A DNA stretch of 41,260 bases from Flavobacteriales bacterium (lineage in GTDB: Bacteria; Bacteroidota; Bacteroidia; Flavobacteriales; PHOS-HE28). Every line of letters begins with the position of its first letter. Positions within the stretch are counted from its first letter, which is position 1. The position numbers and the translations under genes were made by a program. The notes beneath the pieces are model-generated. The model was not told where the DNA came from. It saw only the letters and a list, made by a program, of their open reading frames with translations, and did not search any database. Below, piece by piece: positions 9,183 to 17,686 of this stretch. The stretch spans positions 1-41,260 of the forward strand of contig SSGN01000007.1 of assembly GCA_008016945.1 (NCBI GenBank), given 5' to 3'.

Positions 9183-10019
9183 ATGGAACCGTTGGAACGC
9201 CCCGTGGATCAATTGGCCATCTGGACTGCACGTGGAATGGACCTCTTCGTGGAGTACGCCCCCAAGGTGCTCATGGCCCTGATCGTGCTTTGGGTGGGCT
9301 CGCTGCTCATCCGCATGCTCGCCTCGCTGCTCAACAAGGTGTTGGACCGGCGCGGTGTGGAACCCACGCTTAAACGGTTCCTCCACAGCCTGGTCACCAT
9401 CTCCCTGCGCGTGCTCCTGTTCATTACGGCCATCCAGATGATGGGCGTGGCCACCACCAGCTTCGTGGCCATCGTGGGGGCCGCCGGCCTGGCCGTAGGT
9501 CTGGCCCTGCAAGGCACGCTCGCCAATTTCGCGGGGGGCACCCTGATCCTGCTCTTCAAACCCTACAAAGTGGGCGACCTGATCGAGGCACAAGGGGTGC
9601 TCGGCACGGTGAAGGAGATCCAGATATTCACCACCATTCTGCTCACGCCAGAGAACAAGACCGCCATCATCCCCAATGGGGCCATGGCAAACGGTAATAT
9701 CGTGAACTACAGCGCCGATGGCAGGATGCGCGTGGACCTGGCGATGGGCGTGGCCTATGGCGAACCCTTGGACAAGGTGCGCGCTGTACTGGAAGGGGTG
9801 ATGTCCGCCGACCCACTGGTGTTGCAGGATCCCGCGCCGAGTGTCACCGTGAACAAACTGAACCTCGAAGGCATCGAGCTCGCCGTACGGCCCTGGTGCG
9901 ACCCCAAGGATTACTGGACCGTCCACTTCGGTATCCTGGAGAAGGGGATCATCGCCCTACAGGCCGCAGGGATCAAAGGGCCCAAGCCAAGCATGAACAT
10001 CACCAACACGAATAACTAA
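9183..10019 (+). CDS. mscS: Small-conductance mechanosensitive channel MscS
   Basis: At 278 residues this has the size of E. coli MscS (286). Three transmembrane segments lie at about 28-48, 70-90 and 97-125. The third carries the Gly/Ala packing pattern of the pore, GAAGLAVGLALQGTLANFAG. The beta domain (LLFKPYKVGDLIEAQGVLGT, IIPNGAMANGNIVNYS) and the C-terminal alpha/beta domain are complete. It protects cells against hypo-osmotic shock by letting solutes out. It is a different subtype from the channel just upstream, which lacks the C-terminal cage. It is followed at 10 nt by the DUF3078 gene and probably shares its transcript. Confidence 0.93.
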   Translation: MEPLERPVDQLAIWTARGMDLFVEYAPKVLMALIVLWVGSLLIRMLASLLNKVLDRRGVEPTLKRFLHSLVTISLRVLLFITAIQMMGVATTSFVAIVGAAGLAVGLALQGTLANFAGGTLILLFKPYKVGDLIEAQGVLGTVKEIQIFTTILLTPENKTAIIPNGAMANGNIVNYSADGRMRVDLAMGVAYGEPLDKVRAVLEGVMSADPLVLQDPAPSVTVNKLNLEGIELAVRPWCDPKDYWTVHFGILEKGIIALQAAGIKGPKPSMNITNTNN

Positions 10020-10028
10020 AGACCCGGA

Positions 10029-10979
10029 ATGAAACGCCCTGTGTCCTTTTTACTCTCCCTCGCCGTTGTTCTTCCCACTGTTGCACAGAACGACGTGGAT
10101 AAAGGCGCACGGGATGCTTCGCATTCGGCCATGCAGACCGGCCTGCCACCCGATACCGTTCCCGATGGATGGAAGCGCAGCGGTATCATCAACATCAACA
10201 TGACCCAGGTGAACCTCACCAACTGGGCGGCCGGTGGCTTCAATACCGTGAGCGGGATCGCCATGTTCAACGGCACCGCCAACTGGAAGAAGGGCCGTAG
10301 GGCTTGGGACAATAGCCTGGTGCTGGCTTTCGGCGGACAACAGATCGCCAACGCCGACCCGCAGAAGACCGACGACCGGATCGAACTCAACAGCAAGTAC
10401 GGTTATGAATTGAAGAAGAGCCTCTACCTCGCCGGGGTGTTCCAATTCCGTACCCAGTTCACCGAGGGCTTCAATGCGGATGGCCACCGCATCTCCAATT
10501 TCCTGGCGCCGGCGTATGCCATCCTAGGTGTCGGTCTCGACTATCGACCGAACGACAATTTCACGGTGTTCTTCTCGCCACTGACCGCACGTCTGGTGAT
10601 GGTGAATGACGATAAGCTCTTCGAAGGTGTGGGACCGGACGATCGCGTTTATGGGGTGAAGAACGGCAACACCACCGAACTGGAACTCGGTGGCTATCTG
10701 CGCATGCAATACAAACGCGAATTGGCCAAGAACATCACCTTCCTCACCCGTGGCGACCTCTTCAGCAATTACCTGCGCAACCCGCAGAACCTGGATGTGA
10801 CCTGGGAAACGCTCTGGACCTTCAAGGTGAACGAGTGGTTCGCGGCCACGCTGAACACCATGCTGATCTACGACCACGATACCAACCTGCCCAAGACCAA
10901 CCCCGAAGGCTTGCCCTATTTCGGTCCGGCCACGCAGTTCAAGGAAACCCTGGGCATCGGCCTGAGCTTCAAGCTCTGA
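10029..10979 (+). CDS. DUF3078 domain-containing outer membrane-like protein
   Basis: A 316-residue exported protein with signal peptide MKRPVSFLLSLAVVLPTVAQ. The body matches DUF3078 by its hallmark patterns: GWKRSGIININMTQVNLTNW, AGGFNTVSGIAMFNG and alternating aromatic and polar strands ending in KETLGIGLSFKL, with a beta-barrel-like final strand. DUF3078 proteins are restricted to Bacteroidota and are probably outer membrane beta-barrels of unknown role. It is the last gene of the sigma/MscS run and is followed by a strong terminator at 11006-11037. Any link to osmotic stress rests only on its position. Confidence 0.85.
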   Translation: MKRPVSFLLSLAVVLPTVAQNDVDKGARDASHSAMQTGLPPDTVPDGWKRSGIININMTQVNLTNWAAGGFNTVSGIAMFNGTANWKKGRRAWDNSLVLAFGGQQIANADPQKTDDRIELNSKYGYELKKSLYLAGVFQFRTQFTEGFNADGHRISNFLAPAYAILGVGLDYRPNDNFTVFFSPLTARLVMVNDDKLFEGVGPDDRVYGVKNGNTTELELGGYLRMQYKRELAKNITFLTRGDLFSNYLRNPQNLDVTWETLWTFKVNEWFAATLNTMLIYDHDTNLPKTNPEGLPYFGPATQFKETLGIGLSFKL

Positions 10980-11005
10980 CCGTGGGTATATCACCCCCTT
11001 CCAAG

Positions 11006-11037
11006 GAACGGCTGCCGCAGGGCGGCCGTTCTTATTT
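11006..11037 (+). terminator. Rho-independent terminator after the DUF3078 gene
   Basis: GAACGGCTGCC and GGCGGCCGTTC form an 11-bp stem with one G-U pair around a GCAG loop (11006-11031), followed by TTATTT. It ends the rightward sigma/MscS/DUF3078 transcript, 27 nt after the stop codon. The following ~220 bases up to 11257 show nothing recognisable. Confidence 0.85.
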
Positions 11038-11257
11038 CAGCCCGCGGAGTACACTTCGCTATGTGGCGGAGTGGTCCATTTCGATCCGGATCAGGTGTAG
11101 GCCGATCCACTTGGTCCTGTGCCGAAGGACCTCTCCGTCGGGATCGTTCCGCAGCACAGGCCCTCGGTATCTCCGTTCCCCGCCTTCGGACTTCAACGCT
11201 CCTGCGGTATCGTCCGCCGCAATGAGCCCTTGGCATCCTCTGCCTCGATACGAAATG

Positions 11258-13264
11258 CTATTGCTCGGGGGCGATACCGGAAGCCTGAAACGGATGGTGC
11301 CCTAGGTCGTGCACCGGCTCGAACGATCCGTTCACCACCGGGTTGCCATGGCGTCGATACAGCCTGAGGTGCCGGATCCGGGTGGTGGCTTGTTCCTTGG
11401 GGTCGTAGGCGAACATGACCAAGGACAACCCATCGGGGCGCGATCGGTCCGGGGGGAGGGATACACTGGCCACCCCATGGCCCAACGTGCCGAGGTTGCT
11501 GATCGGTGTGGCCCGGAAAACGAGCGTGGTGTCCCGTTCGCGCAGTTCGAGCACCAAGGCCACGGTATCCGGACCTGGGACTTGGGTGGCCTCCATCTCA
11601 CCCTCGAACAGGTCACCCAGCGCGTAGGTGTGGGGGGGCATGGCGTAGGTGGAGGTTAGTCCGAACCCGGTCCGGTCCATGATCCAAGTGGATGTACGGG
11701 AGTGCGGGTCGTGGGCCATGGGCAAGGAGGCTACCACCGAGCTGAAGCCCTGGTGGTGTCCACCGCGGAGTTCGGCGAGCAGGGTGCGGTCCACGATCGG
11801 CTGCTCCACACGGCTTCGCGTGAGCACGCGCACCTGGCCCTCCACATGGTCCTCGAGCCGCATGGTGTACGGGAATTCCGCTTGTACCTGGGCCAGCCGT
11901 TCCGGCCAATGGCCATTGGTGGTGCCCAGTACCACCCGGTCGTAGCGCTGGTCGGCCAAGGCCCGTGCCAGGGTCCGCGTACCGTCGGTCGTACGGGGCC
12001 AGTGAAGGGTACAACGTTCGTCCAAGCCATGCCGCCGCACGTGGAACTCGACCTGTGGCCGGGGGGCATCGAACACCACCAAGGTGTTATCGGGGCCGTG
12101 CTGCTCCACCTGCTCCATGGCCATGCGCACCATGGCCGCGTAGGGCGAATCGTTGAAGAGGGCGTAGTGTCTGCGGTCCACGATGAGGGTCTTGGCGGAG
12201 AGCAGGGCCAGTACCACCACCGCACCGACCACGAACGGACGGCTGGCATGTCGCAACCCCATGAAGAGCCAACCGAGCAGGAACGGGAAGCTGAACAGCA
12301 GGACACTGTATTGCAGCACCGGCTCGCGCCACACGCTGTACGCATGGCCGATCACCCACGGCGCCAGGGCCCACACGGCGAAAAGCCACGAAGCCGGTCC
12401 TGGTCGTGCACCTTGGCGAAGGGTCATCAACACGGCCAGGAGCACCACGCTCCCCACGCACACCATGAGCGGAAGCGAGAAGTGAAGGATCCATGCGAGG
12501 TACCGGGGTATCCACGCCGCGTCCGGCGCGCTAAGCCACCCGCCCAACCCGCCATGGCCTAATTGCTTGGCGAAGATCGGGAGGTTGGGCAGGTACGCGA
12601 CGGCAGCGGTCACCCCCATGAGCAGATAGGGCCGGCGCCAAGTTCGAGGTACCAGCCCCAGGGTGGAGATCACCATGATCGCTGCGAGCAGGAGGGTGAA
12701 GTGGTGGGTGTACGCACAGGCCACGGCGGCAAGCCCTGCCACGATCAGTGCACCGCGCCTGCCGAAGGCCAGGTACCGGGTAAGGCTATCGGCCAAGAGG
12801 GCCACGGTGAAGAAGCCCACGGCGTATGGCCGAGCGATCTGGGCATAAAGCACGGTGTATTGCAACGTGGCGAGCAGGGCCGACATGATCAGGGCCGTGC
12901 CGGCGGAGGTCCATGCCAGTGCGGTCCGGTAGTGGAAGAACAACCCCGCCAAGGCCAGCAGGATGAAGGGGATCTTCACCATGGCCTCGGAGGTGCCGAA
13001 GAGCCTGGTCCAGGCCCATTCCAGCACCTGCACACCGGGTGGGTGGGTGTCCAGCTCGATCACACCGCGTTGGATGGTCTCGCCCAAGGTGGGGTAGAGG
13101 CGCATCAGCGCGCTCAGCTCGTCGTGGGTGAAGGGAAGGTGCGCCAGGTTCCAGAAGCGCAGTCCACCGGCCAACAGGAGAAGGAGGATGAAGGTCCACC
13201 GCACCCACGGTTCTCCCGGGAACCAGCCATCACCGTAGCGAGCGATATGGCGGCGCCACTCCAT
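11258..13264 (-). CDS. GT39-family membrane glycosyltransferase
   Basis: A 668-residue protein with about ten to twelve transmembrane helices in the first ~350 residues and a soluble C-terminal part. The first loop contains the acidic pair typical of GT39/GT83 (ArnT/PMT-like) enzymes in THDELSALMRLYP (residues ~46-58), and YAQIARPYAVGFF (~139-151) fits the following conserved loop. These GT-C enzymes transfer a sugar from a polyprenyl-phosphate donor to a lipid or protein outside the inner membrane; the substrate here is unknown. The C-terminal ~180 residues look like a soluble carbohydrate-binding-like domain and are unusual in length. It begins 3 nt after the smpB stop, so the two share a transcript. 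Confidence 0.85.
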   Translation of the reverse strand: MEWRRHIARYGDGWFPGEPWVRWTFILLLLLAGGLRFWNLAHLPFTHDELSALMRLYPTLGETIQRGVIELDTHPPGVQVLEWAWTRLFGTSEAMVKIPFILLALAGLFFHYRTALAWTSAGTALIMSALLATLQYTVLYAQIARPYAVGFFTVALLADSLTRYLAFGRRGALIVAGLAAVACAYTHHFTLLLAAIMVISTLGLVPRTWRRPYLLMGVTAAVAYLPNLPIFAKQLGHGGLGGWLSAPDAAWIPRYLAWILHFSLPLMVCVGSVVLLAVLMTLRQGARPGPASWLFAVWALAPWVIGHAYSVWREPVLQYSVLLFSFPFLLGWLFMGLRHASRPFVVGAVVVLALLSAKTLIVDRRHYALFNDSPYAAMVRMAMEQVEQHGPDNTLVVFDAPRPQVEFHVRRHGLDERCTLHWPRTTDGTRTLARALADQRYDRVVLGTTNGHWPERLAQVQAEFPYTMRLEDHVEGQVRVLTRSRVEQPIVDRTLLAELRGGHHQGFSSVVASLPMAHDPHSRTSTWIMDRTGFGLTSTYAMPPHTYALGDLFEGEMEATQVPGPDTVALVLELRERDTTLVFRATPISNLGTLGHGVASVSLPPDRSRPDGLSLVMFAYDPKEQATTRIRHLRLYRRHGNPVVNGSFEPVHDLGHHPFQASGIAPEQ

Positions 13265-13267
13265 GCG

Positions 13268-13714
13268 TCACCCCATGCGGTCCATGTCGCGCTTCACATC
13301 CTTCGCCTTGAGGCTTTCGCGCTTGTCGAAGGTCTTCTTCCCTTTGGCCAGTGCGATCTCCAGCTTCGCGAAGCCGTTCGGGGCGATGTACAGCCGGGTG
13401 GGCACGATGGTCATGCCCGTATCGCGCAGTTTCCGACGCAGCTTCTCCAACTCCTTGTGGTGCAACAGCAACTTGCGGTCGCGCTTGGGCTCGTGCACAT
13501 AGTGCGGATTGGTGCCCCACGGGTTGATCTGCATGCCCCGCACCACCAGGTCGTTGCCAACGAACTGGCAGAAGGCTTCGCCGATGGTGGCTCCGTTGTT
13601 CCGGATGCTCTTGATCTCCGAACCCATCAGCACCAGGCCGCACTCGAAGGTGTCCAGCAGGTGGTACTCGAACCCCGCTTTCCGGTTCTTGACTTCGATG
13701 GTAGGGGCGGTCAT
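13268..13714 (-). CDS. smpB: SsrA-binding protein SmpB
   Basis: The tmRNA partner of trans-translation, which rescues ribosomes stalled on broken messages. At 148 residues it has normal length, with conserved blocks KNRKAGFEYHLLDTFECGLV, LMGSEIKSIR, NPHYVHEPKRDRKLLLHHKE and FAKLEIALAKGKKTFDKRE. The basic C-terminal tail that enters the ribosome A site (KAKDVKRDMDR) is present. The tmRNA gene itself is not in the window. A -7 box TAGCTTCG lies 7 nt before the ATG (complement of 13722-13729), implying an almost leaderless message. The GT39 gene follows 3 nt downstream. Confidence 0.97.
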   Translation of the reverse strand: MTAPTIEVKNRKAGFEYHLLDTFECGLVLMGSEIKSIRNNGATIGEAFCQFVGNDLVVRGMQINPWGTNPHYVHEPKRDRKLLLHHKELEKLRRKLRDTGMTIVPTRLYIAPNGFAKLEIALAKGKKTFDKRESLKAKDVKRDMDRMG

Positions 13715-13721
13715 GGGGCTG

Positions 13722-13729
13722 CGAAGCTA
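13722..13729 (-). promoter_or_regulatory. -7 promoter box of smpB
   Basis: On the minus strand TAGCTTCG, 7 nt before the smpB ATG at 13714. This is the TAnnTTCG variant also found before pyrD, yjdM and the HMA-AraC gene. Confidence 0.5.
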
Positions 13730-13766
13730 CTGGATCGGCCTGTGGGTGGCCGTTGTGGTGGACGGG

Positions 13767-14588
13767 TCAGCCCAAGGCCACGTCCAGCACCATCATCACG
13801 ATGAAGCCGCCGATGAACCCCAGGGTGGCGATGTCCGTGTACTTATCCTGCTGGGTCTCGGGGATCACTTCTTCCACCACCACATAGATCATGGCGCCTG
13901 CCGCGAAGGCCAACGCGTAGGGGAGGAAGTCCTGCATGTGGATCACTGCCACCGCCCCGATCACCCCGGCCACGGGCTCCACGATGGCGCTGAGCTGCCC
14001 GTACCAGAAGCTGCGGAACTTGCTCAATCCCTGGCGCCGCAGCGGCATGCTCACCGCGAAACCTTCCGGGAAGTTCTGCAAGCCGATGCCGATGGCCAGG
14101 GCCATGGCGCCGCCCACGGTGGCTTCGGGCATGCCGGCCGCCACACCGCCGAAGAGCACGCCCACGGCAAGGCCCTCCGGGATGTTGTGCAGGGTGATCG
14201 CCAGCACCAGCAGGGTGCTCCGGTGCCAATCCGTCGCCATGCCCTCTTTGCGCTTGGGGTCGAAATTGATGTGCAGGTGGGGCAGCAGCTTGTCCAGCAC
14301 GAAGAGGAACAAGGCGCCCATGCCGAAGCCGATGGCCGGTGCCAGCCACGGGGTATGGCCCAGGCGTTCGCTCATGGCGATGCTCGGGGCCAACAGGCTC
14401 CAGAAGCTGGCGGCCACCATCACACCGCCAGTGAAGCCCAGCATGCCATCGAGCCATTTGCGCGAGGCGTTGCCGAAGAAGAAGACCAGCGACGACCCCG
14501 CGGCCGTGACCAACCAGGTGAAGGTGGTGGCCAGGAAGGCCGCCAGGACCGGGTCCATGCGGGAGAGGTGTTCAACGATGGTGTCCAT
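13767..14588 (-). CDS. ZIP-family divalent metal transporter
   Basis: A 273-residue inner membrane permease with eight predicted helices. The fourth-helix metal site HNIPEGLAVG (~153-162) and the fifth-helix NFPEGFAVS (~190-198; Asn replaces the more common His/Asn-x-P-E-G variants) mark the ZIP family, GufA/ZupT branch. VVEEVIPE on a later helix and a histidine-bearing loop (LLPHLHINF) fit too. ZIP proteins import Zn2+, Fe2+ or Mn2+ into the cytosol. It lies 67 nt downstream of the DtxR-type regulator on the same strand and close to a divergent TonB receptor that carries a DtxR-box-like operator, so the three probably form one metal uptake and regulation unit. Confidence 0.9.
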   Translation of the reverse strand: MDTIVEHLSRMDPVLAAFLATTFTWLVTAAGSSLVFFFGNASRKWLDGMLGFTGGVMVAASFWSLLAPSIAMSERLGHTPWLAPAIGFGMGALFLFVLDKLLPHLHINFDPKRKEGMATDWHRSTLLVLAITLHNIPEGLAVGVLFGGVAAGMPEATVGGAMALAIGIGLQNFPEGFAVSMPLRRQGLSKFRSFWYGQLSAIVEPVAGVIGAVAVIHMQDFLPYALAFAAGAMIYVVVEEVIPETQQDKYTDIATLGFIGGFIVMMVLDVALG

Positions 14589-14655
14589 GGTGGGCGGCGG
14601 TGGTGGCCTGGTCGTGGTGTTCGGCGCGTTGTTCGGTGCTGTGGTGGTGGCCCTT

Positions 14656-15318
14656 TCAGTGGGCCACGGGCTCCACCTGCAGGTGGTGGCTCACTTCCTT
14701 GCTCAGACTGAAGGCCGCACCGCTCTTGGGTTTCACGTCCATGCTGCCGTCGAAGGCATGGGTCTCCTGCACGGTGATCACCGTGCCGATCCGAAGCCCC
14801 TTGGAGCCCAACAGCCGGAGGAGCCCGTCCGTGGTCTCGCTCACGGCCAGGATCCGCACCACGTCGCCAGCGGCGCATGCTAGCAGGGGCTTGCTCTTAC
14901 GGCTGCGGATACGGCCACTGCGGTCGGGGATGGGGTCGCCATGCGGGTCGAACCCGGGATGCCCCAGGTACTCGTCCAGCCGATCGATCAATTTCTCACT
15001 GGTGACGTGCTCCAGCTCTTCGGCCACCTCGTGCACCTCGTCCCACTCGAACCCCAATCGCTCCACCAGGAAGGTCTCCCAAAGCCGGTGTTTGCGCACG
15101 AGCTTCAAGGCCAGCTCCTGTCCTTTCGGGGTGAGCTTCACCCCGTAGTACGGCTCGTGCTTCAGCAGGCTCTTCTCCGCCAGCTTCTTCAGCATCACCG
15201 TTACACTGCTGGCCTTGATCCCCAGCCGGTCCGCGATGTCCTTGGTGCCCGCGCTCTGGCCGGAACGTACTAAGGCATATACGGCCTTGATGTGGTCCTC
15301 TTCGCTTCGACTGTGCAT
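14656..15318 (-). CDS. DtxR/MntR-family metal-dependent transcriptional regulator
   Basis: A 220-residue regulator. The N-terminal winged helix (SEEDHIKAVYALV, GTKDIADRLGIKASSVTVML) is followed by the metal-binding dimerisation domain (HRLWETFLVERLGFEWDEVH, EVAEELEHV, with His/Glu ligands) and a C-terminal SH3-like/FeoA domain (ACAAGDVVRILAV), giving the three-domain DtxR layout. When Fe2+ or Mn2+ is bound the family represses uptake genes. ATG at 15318 is preferred to one at 15345 because a -7 box TATTTTTG at 15334-15341 precedes it. A 14-bp palindrome like a DtxR box lies between this gene and the divergent TonB receptor (15370-15383), so autoregulation is likely. The ZIP transporter gene follows. 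Confidence 0.93.
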   Translation of the reverse strand: MHSRSEEDHIKAVYALVRSGQSAGTKDIADRLGIKASSVTVMLKKLAEKSLLKHEPYYGVKLTPKGQELALKLVRKHRLWETFLVERLGFEWDEVHEVAEELEHVTSEKLIDRLDEYLGHPGFDPHGDPIPDRSGRIRSRKSKPLLACAAGDVVRILAVSETTDGLLRLLGSKGLRIGTVITVQETHAFDGSMDVKPKSGAAFSLSKEVSHHLQVEPVAH

Positions 15319-15333
15319 GCGATCTTGGTGTGG

Positions 15334-15341
15334 CAAAAATA
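15334..15341 (-). promoter_or_regulatory. -7 promoter box of the DtxR-type gene
   Basis: Minus-strand TATTTTTG, exact TAnnTTTG, 15 nt before the ATG at 15318. The operator palindrome at 15370-15383 begins 28 nt upstream of it, overlapping the expected -33 region. Confidence 0.55.
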
Positions 15342-15369
15342 TCATTTTTCATTTCTGCGATGATAAATA

Positions 15370-15383
15370 TTAGATTAGTCTAA
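15370..15383. promoter_or_regulatory. DtxR-box-like palindromic operator
   Basis: TTAGATTAGTCTAA is a perfect inverted repeat (TTAGA/TCTAA) around a TTAG spacer. It has the layout of the DtxR/IdeR box TTAGGTTAGCCTAA, differing in one base per half-site. It sits in the 86-bp gap between the DtxR-type gene and the TonB receptor, just upstream of the receptor's -7-like box TTATTTCG (15393-15400). Confidence 0.7.
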
Positions 15384-15404
15384 AAAATTGGATTATTTCG
15401 CGGC

Positions 15405-17660
15405 ATGATGCGCGCACTGCTGCTTTTTCTTCTTGCCGGTCCATGGGTGATCCGGGTCGCCGCACAAACGGGCTCCGTCGCGGGCCGGGTGATCGGTCCG
15501 GAGGGGGGCATGCCCTACGTGAGCGTGGTGGTGAAGGGCACGCGGATCGGTGCGTTCACCGATGGCCAAGGGCGTTTCTCCGTGCTGCAGGTGCCGGTCG
15601 GGGATCACCTACTGGCCATCACCGCGGTGGGCCACCGGTCGGCCGAACGGCGGATCCAGGTGAAGGCAGGGGAGGTGTTCCTGCTCGGTGATGTCGCCTT
15701 GGAGCGGACCTCGGCCGAACTGGACGAGGTGGTCGTGACGGGCACCATGAAGGAGGTGTCGCGCGCCGAGAGCCCGGTGCCCGTGGAAGTCATCACGCCT
15801 ACGTTGTTCCGCAAAGACCCCAGCCCGGTGCTTTTCGATGCCGTGAGCATGGTGAACGGTGTGCGGTCCCAGCTCAACTGTAGTGTGTGTAGCACGGGCG
15901 ATATCCATATCAACGGCATGGAAGGCCCCTATACCATGATCCTGATCGACGGGATGCCCATCGTGAGTTCCTTGAGCACGGTCTATGGCCTTAGTGGCAT
16001 CCCCCTCAGCATGATCGAACGGTTGGAGGTGATGAAGGGGCCGGGTTCCGCGTTGTATGGCAGCGAGGCCATGGGCGGGATCATCAACGTGATCACCAAG
16101 GACCCTGTGTTGGCGCCGCTCGTTGCAGCCGATGTGATGGGCAGCTCGTGGGGCGAGCTCAATGCCGACGTGGGTGTGCGTATCGGGAAGAAGAAGGTGA
16201 ACGACCTGCTCGGGGTGAACCTGTTCCATTACGGGAGCCCACGCGACGAGAACCACGATGGCTTCACCGATGTCACCCTCCAGGAGCGTGTCTCGGTCTT
16301 CAACAAGGTGGCCCTGCGTCGCCCCGAGCGCAAGGTGGCCAGCCTTGCCGTCCGGTATGTGTACGAGGATCGATGGGGCGGACAGATGGAATGGACCCCG
16401 GCCTTCGCCGGGGGCGACAGCCTCTACGGCGAGACCATCCGTACCGGGCGCTGGGAGGCGATCGGCCAGTACCAATTGCCGCTGCCGGGCACCATCATCG
16501 TGCAGGTGAGCGCCATCGGCCATCAGCAGCGCTCCTTCTATGGCACCACCCGCTACGATGCGGACCAGTACGTGTACTTCGGCCAGCTCCATTGGAGCAA
16601 GCGGCTCGGCGCGCGGCACGACCTGCTCGCCGGTCTCGCATACCGGTATACCCGCTACGACGATAACACGCCCGCCACCAGTTCCTTCAACGCTGAGGGC
16701 GAATTCCTGCACAACACCCCCGAACAGCGCCCACTACCCGGACTTTTCGTGCAGGACGAATGGAGCATCACCGAATTGCACAAGCTGCTCCTGGGCTATC
16801 GGCTCGACAACGATAAGGATCACGGCTTGGTGCATTCGCCTCGGCTGGCCTACAAGTGGGCTCCCAATGGCAGGTGGGCCCTGCGTGCCAACTTCGGCAC
16901 CGGTTTCCGCGTGGTGAACCTCTTCACCGAGGAGCATGCCGCCCTCACCGGAGCACGCACCGTGGTGATCGCCAACGCATTGCGCCCCGCGCGCTCGTTG
17001 AACGGTGCCCTCAACCTCGTGCGCAAGTGGCCGGGCGAACGGCGCTCCTTCGGTGTGGATGCCACGTTCTTCTACACGCATTTCACCAACCAGATCGTGC
17101 CCGACTACAGTGCCGATCCCGACCTGATCGTTTATGACAACCTGGATGGTTCCGCCGTTTCGCGCGGGGTGAGCCTCAATGCCGAAGCGCGGATCGGGCG
17201 ACCACTACGGCTGCTCGCCGGGGCCACGTTCATGGATGTGTTCAAGCAGCAGCACGGCACGCGTGAAGACCTCTACTTCGCGCCCCGCTGGTCGGGCACC
17301 TTCACCGCCAGCTACACCTTTTCAAAGCCTTGGACCGTGGATCTTACCGGTCGGATCTACGGCCCCATGCGCGCCCCCACGCTACCGGATGACTACCGCC
17401 CCGAATACACACCCACGCACGCTCTGCTCAACGTACAGGTGAAGCATCGGTTCAACGATCGTTGGGAGGTGTACGGAGGGGTGAAGAACCTGCTCGACTT
17501 CGTGCCCAAGGACCCCATCATGCGGCCTTTCGATCCATTCGACCACCACGCCGATGATCCGGTCGCCAACCCCAACGGGTACACGTTCGACCCCTCGTAC
17601 ATCTACGCGCCGTTGCAAGGGGTGCGTGGCTTCGCGGGGGTGCGGTTCACGATCGGGTAG
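15405..17660 (+). CDS. TonB-dependent outer membrane receptor, probably metal-related
   Basis: A 751-residue outer membrane receptor. Signal peptide MMRALLLFLLAGPWVIRVAA; CarboxypepD_reg-like domain (~22-105, GSVAGRVIGPEGGMPYVSVV); TonB-box-like segment ELDEVVVTGT (~105-114); plug domain (~115-240) with ILIDGMPIV, ERLEVMKGPGSALYGSEAMG and INVITK; then a 22-strand barrel ending in FAGVRFTIG. The plug holds a Cys pair (NCSVCSTGDIHINGMEGPY, C159 and C162) found in a Bacteroidota receptor subgroup. It imports a ligand across the outer membrane with TonB energy. The DtxR-like operator in its promoter and the ZIP/DtxR genes across the divergent gap argue for a metal or metal-chelate substrate. The ATG lies 4 nt after a -7-like box; ATG 15408 is an alternative. 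Confidence 0.9.
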   Translation: MMRALLLFLLAGPWVIRVAAQTGSVAGRVIGPEGGMPYVSVVVKGTRIGAFTDGQGRFSVLQVPVGDHLLAITAVGHRSAERRIQVKAGEVFLLGDVALERTSAELDEVVVTGTMKEVSRAESPVPVEVITPTLFRKDPSPVLFDAVSMVNGVRSQLNCSVCSTGDIHINGMEGPYTMILIDGMPIVSSLSTVYGLSGIPLSMIERLEVMKGPGSALYGSEAMGGIINVITKDPVLAPLVAADVMGSSWGELNADVGVRIGKKKVNDLLGVNLFHYGSPRDENHDGFTDVTLQERVSVFNKVALRRPERKVASLAVRYVYEDRWGGQMEWTPAFAGGDSLYGETIRTGRWEAIGQYQLPLPGTIIVQVSAIGHQQRSFYGTTRYDADQYVYFGQLHWSKRLGARHDLLAGLAYRYTRYDDNTPATSSFNAEGEFLHNTPEQRPLPGLFVQDEWSITELHKLLLGYRLDNDKDHGLVHSPRLAYKWAPNGRWALRANFGTGFRVVNLFTEEHAALTGARTVVIANALRPARSLNGALNLVRKWPGERRSFGVDATFFYTHFTNQIVPDYSADPDLIVYDNLDGSAVSRGVSLNAEARIGRPLRLLAGATFMDVFKQQHGTREDLYFAPRWSGTFTASYTFSKPWTVDLTGRIYGPMRAPTLPDDYRPEYTPTHALLNVQVKHRFNDRWEVYGGVKNLLDFVPKDPIMRPFDPFDHHADDPVANPNGYTFDPSYIYAPLQGVRGFAGVRFTIG

Positions 17661-17672
17661 TGGCCCTCCGGC

Positions 17673-17680
17673 TACCTTCG
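17673..17680 (+). promoter_or_regulatory. -7 promoter box of pyrD
   Basis: TACCTTCG, 6 nt before the pyrD ATG at 17687. The same octamer lies 4 nt before the HMA-AraC regulator start. Confidence 0.5.
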
Positions 17681-17686
17681 CGCCGG

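Noticed and set aside
11702..13804. Large plus-strand frames opposite the GT39 and smpB genes
   Set aside because: Antisense to genes with clear membrane or SmpB signatures; the translations have no recognisable domain.
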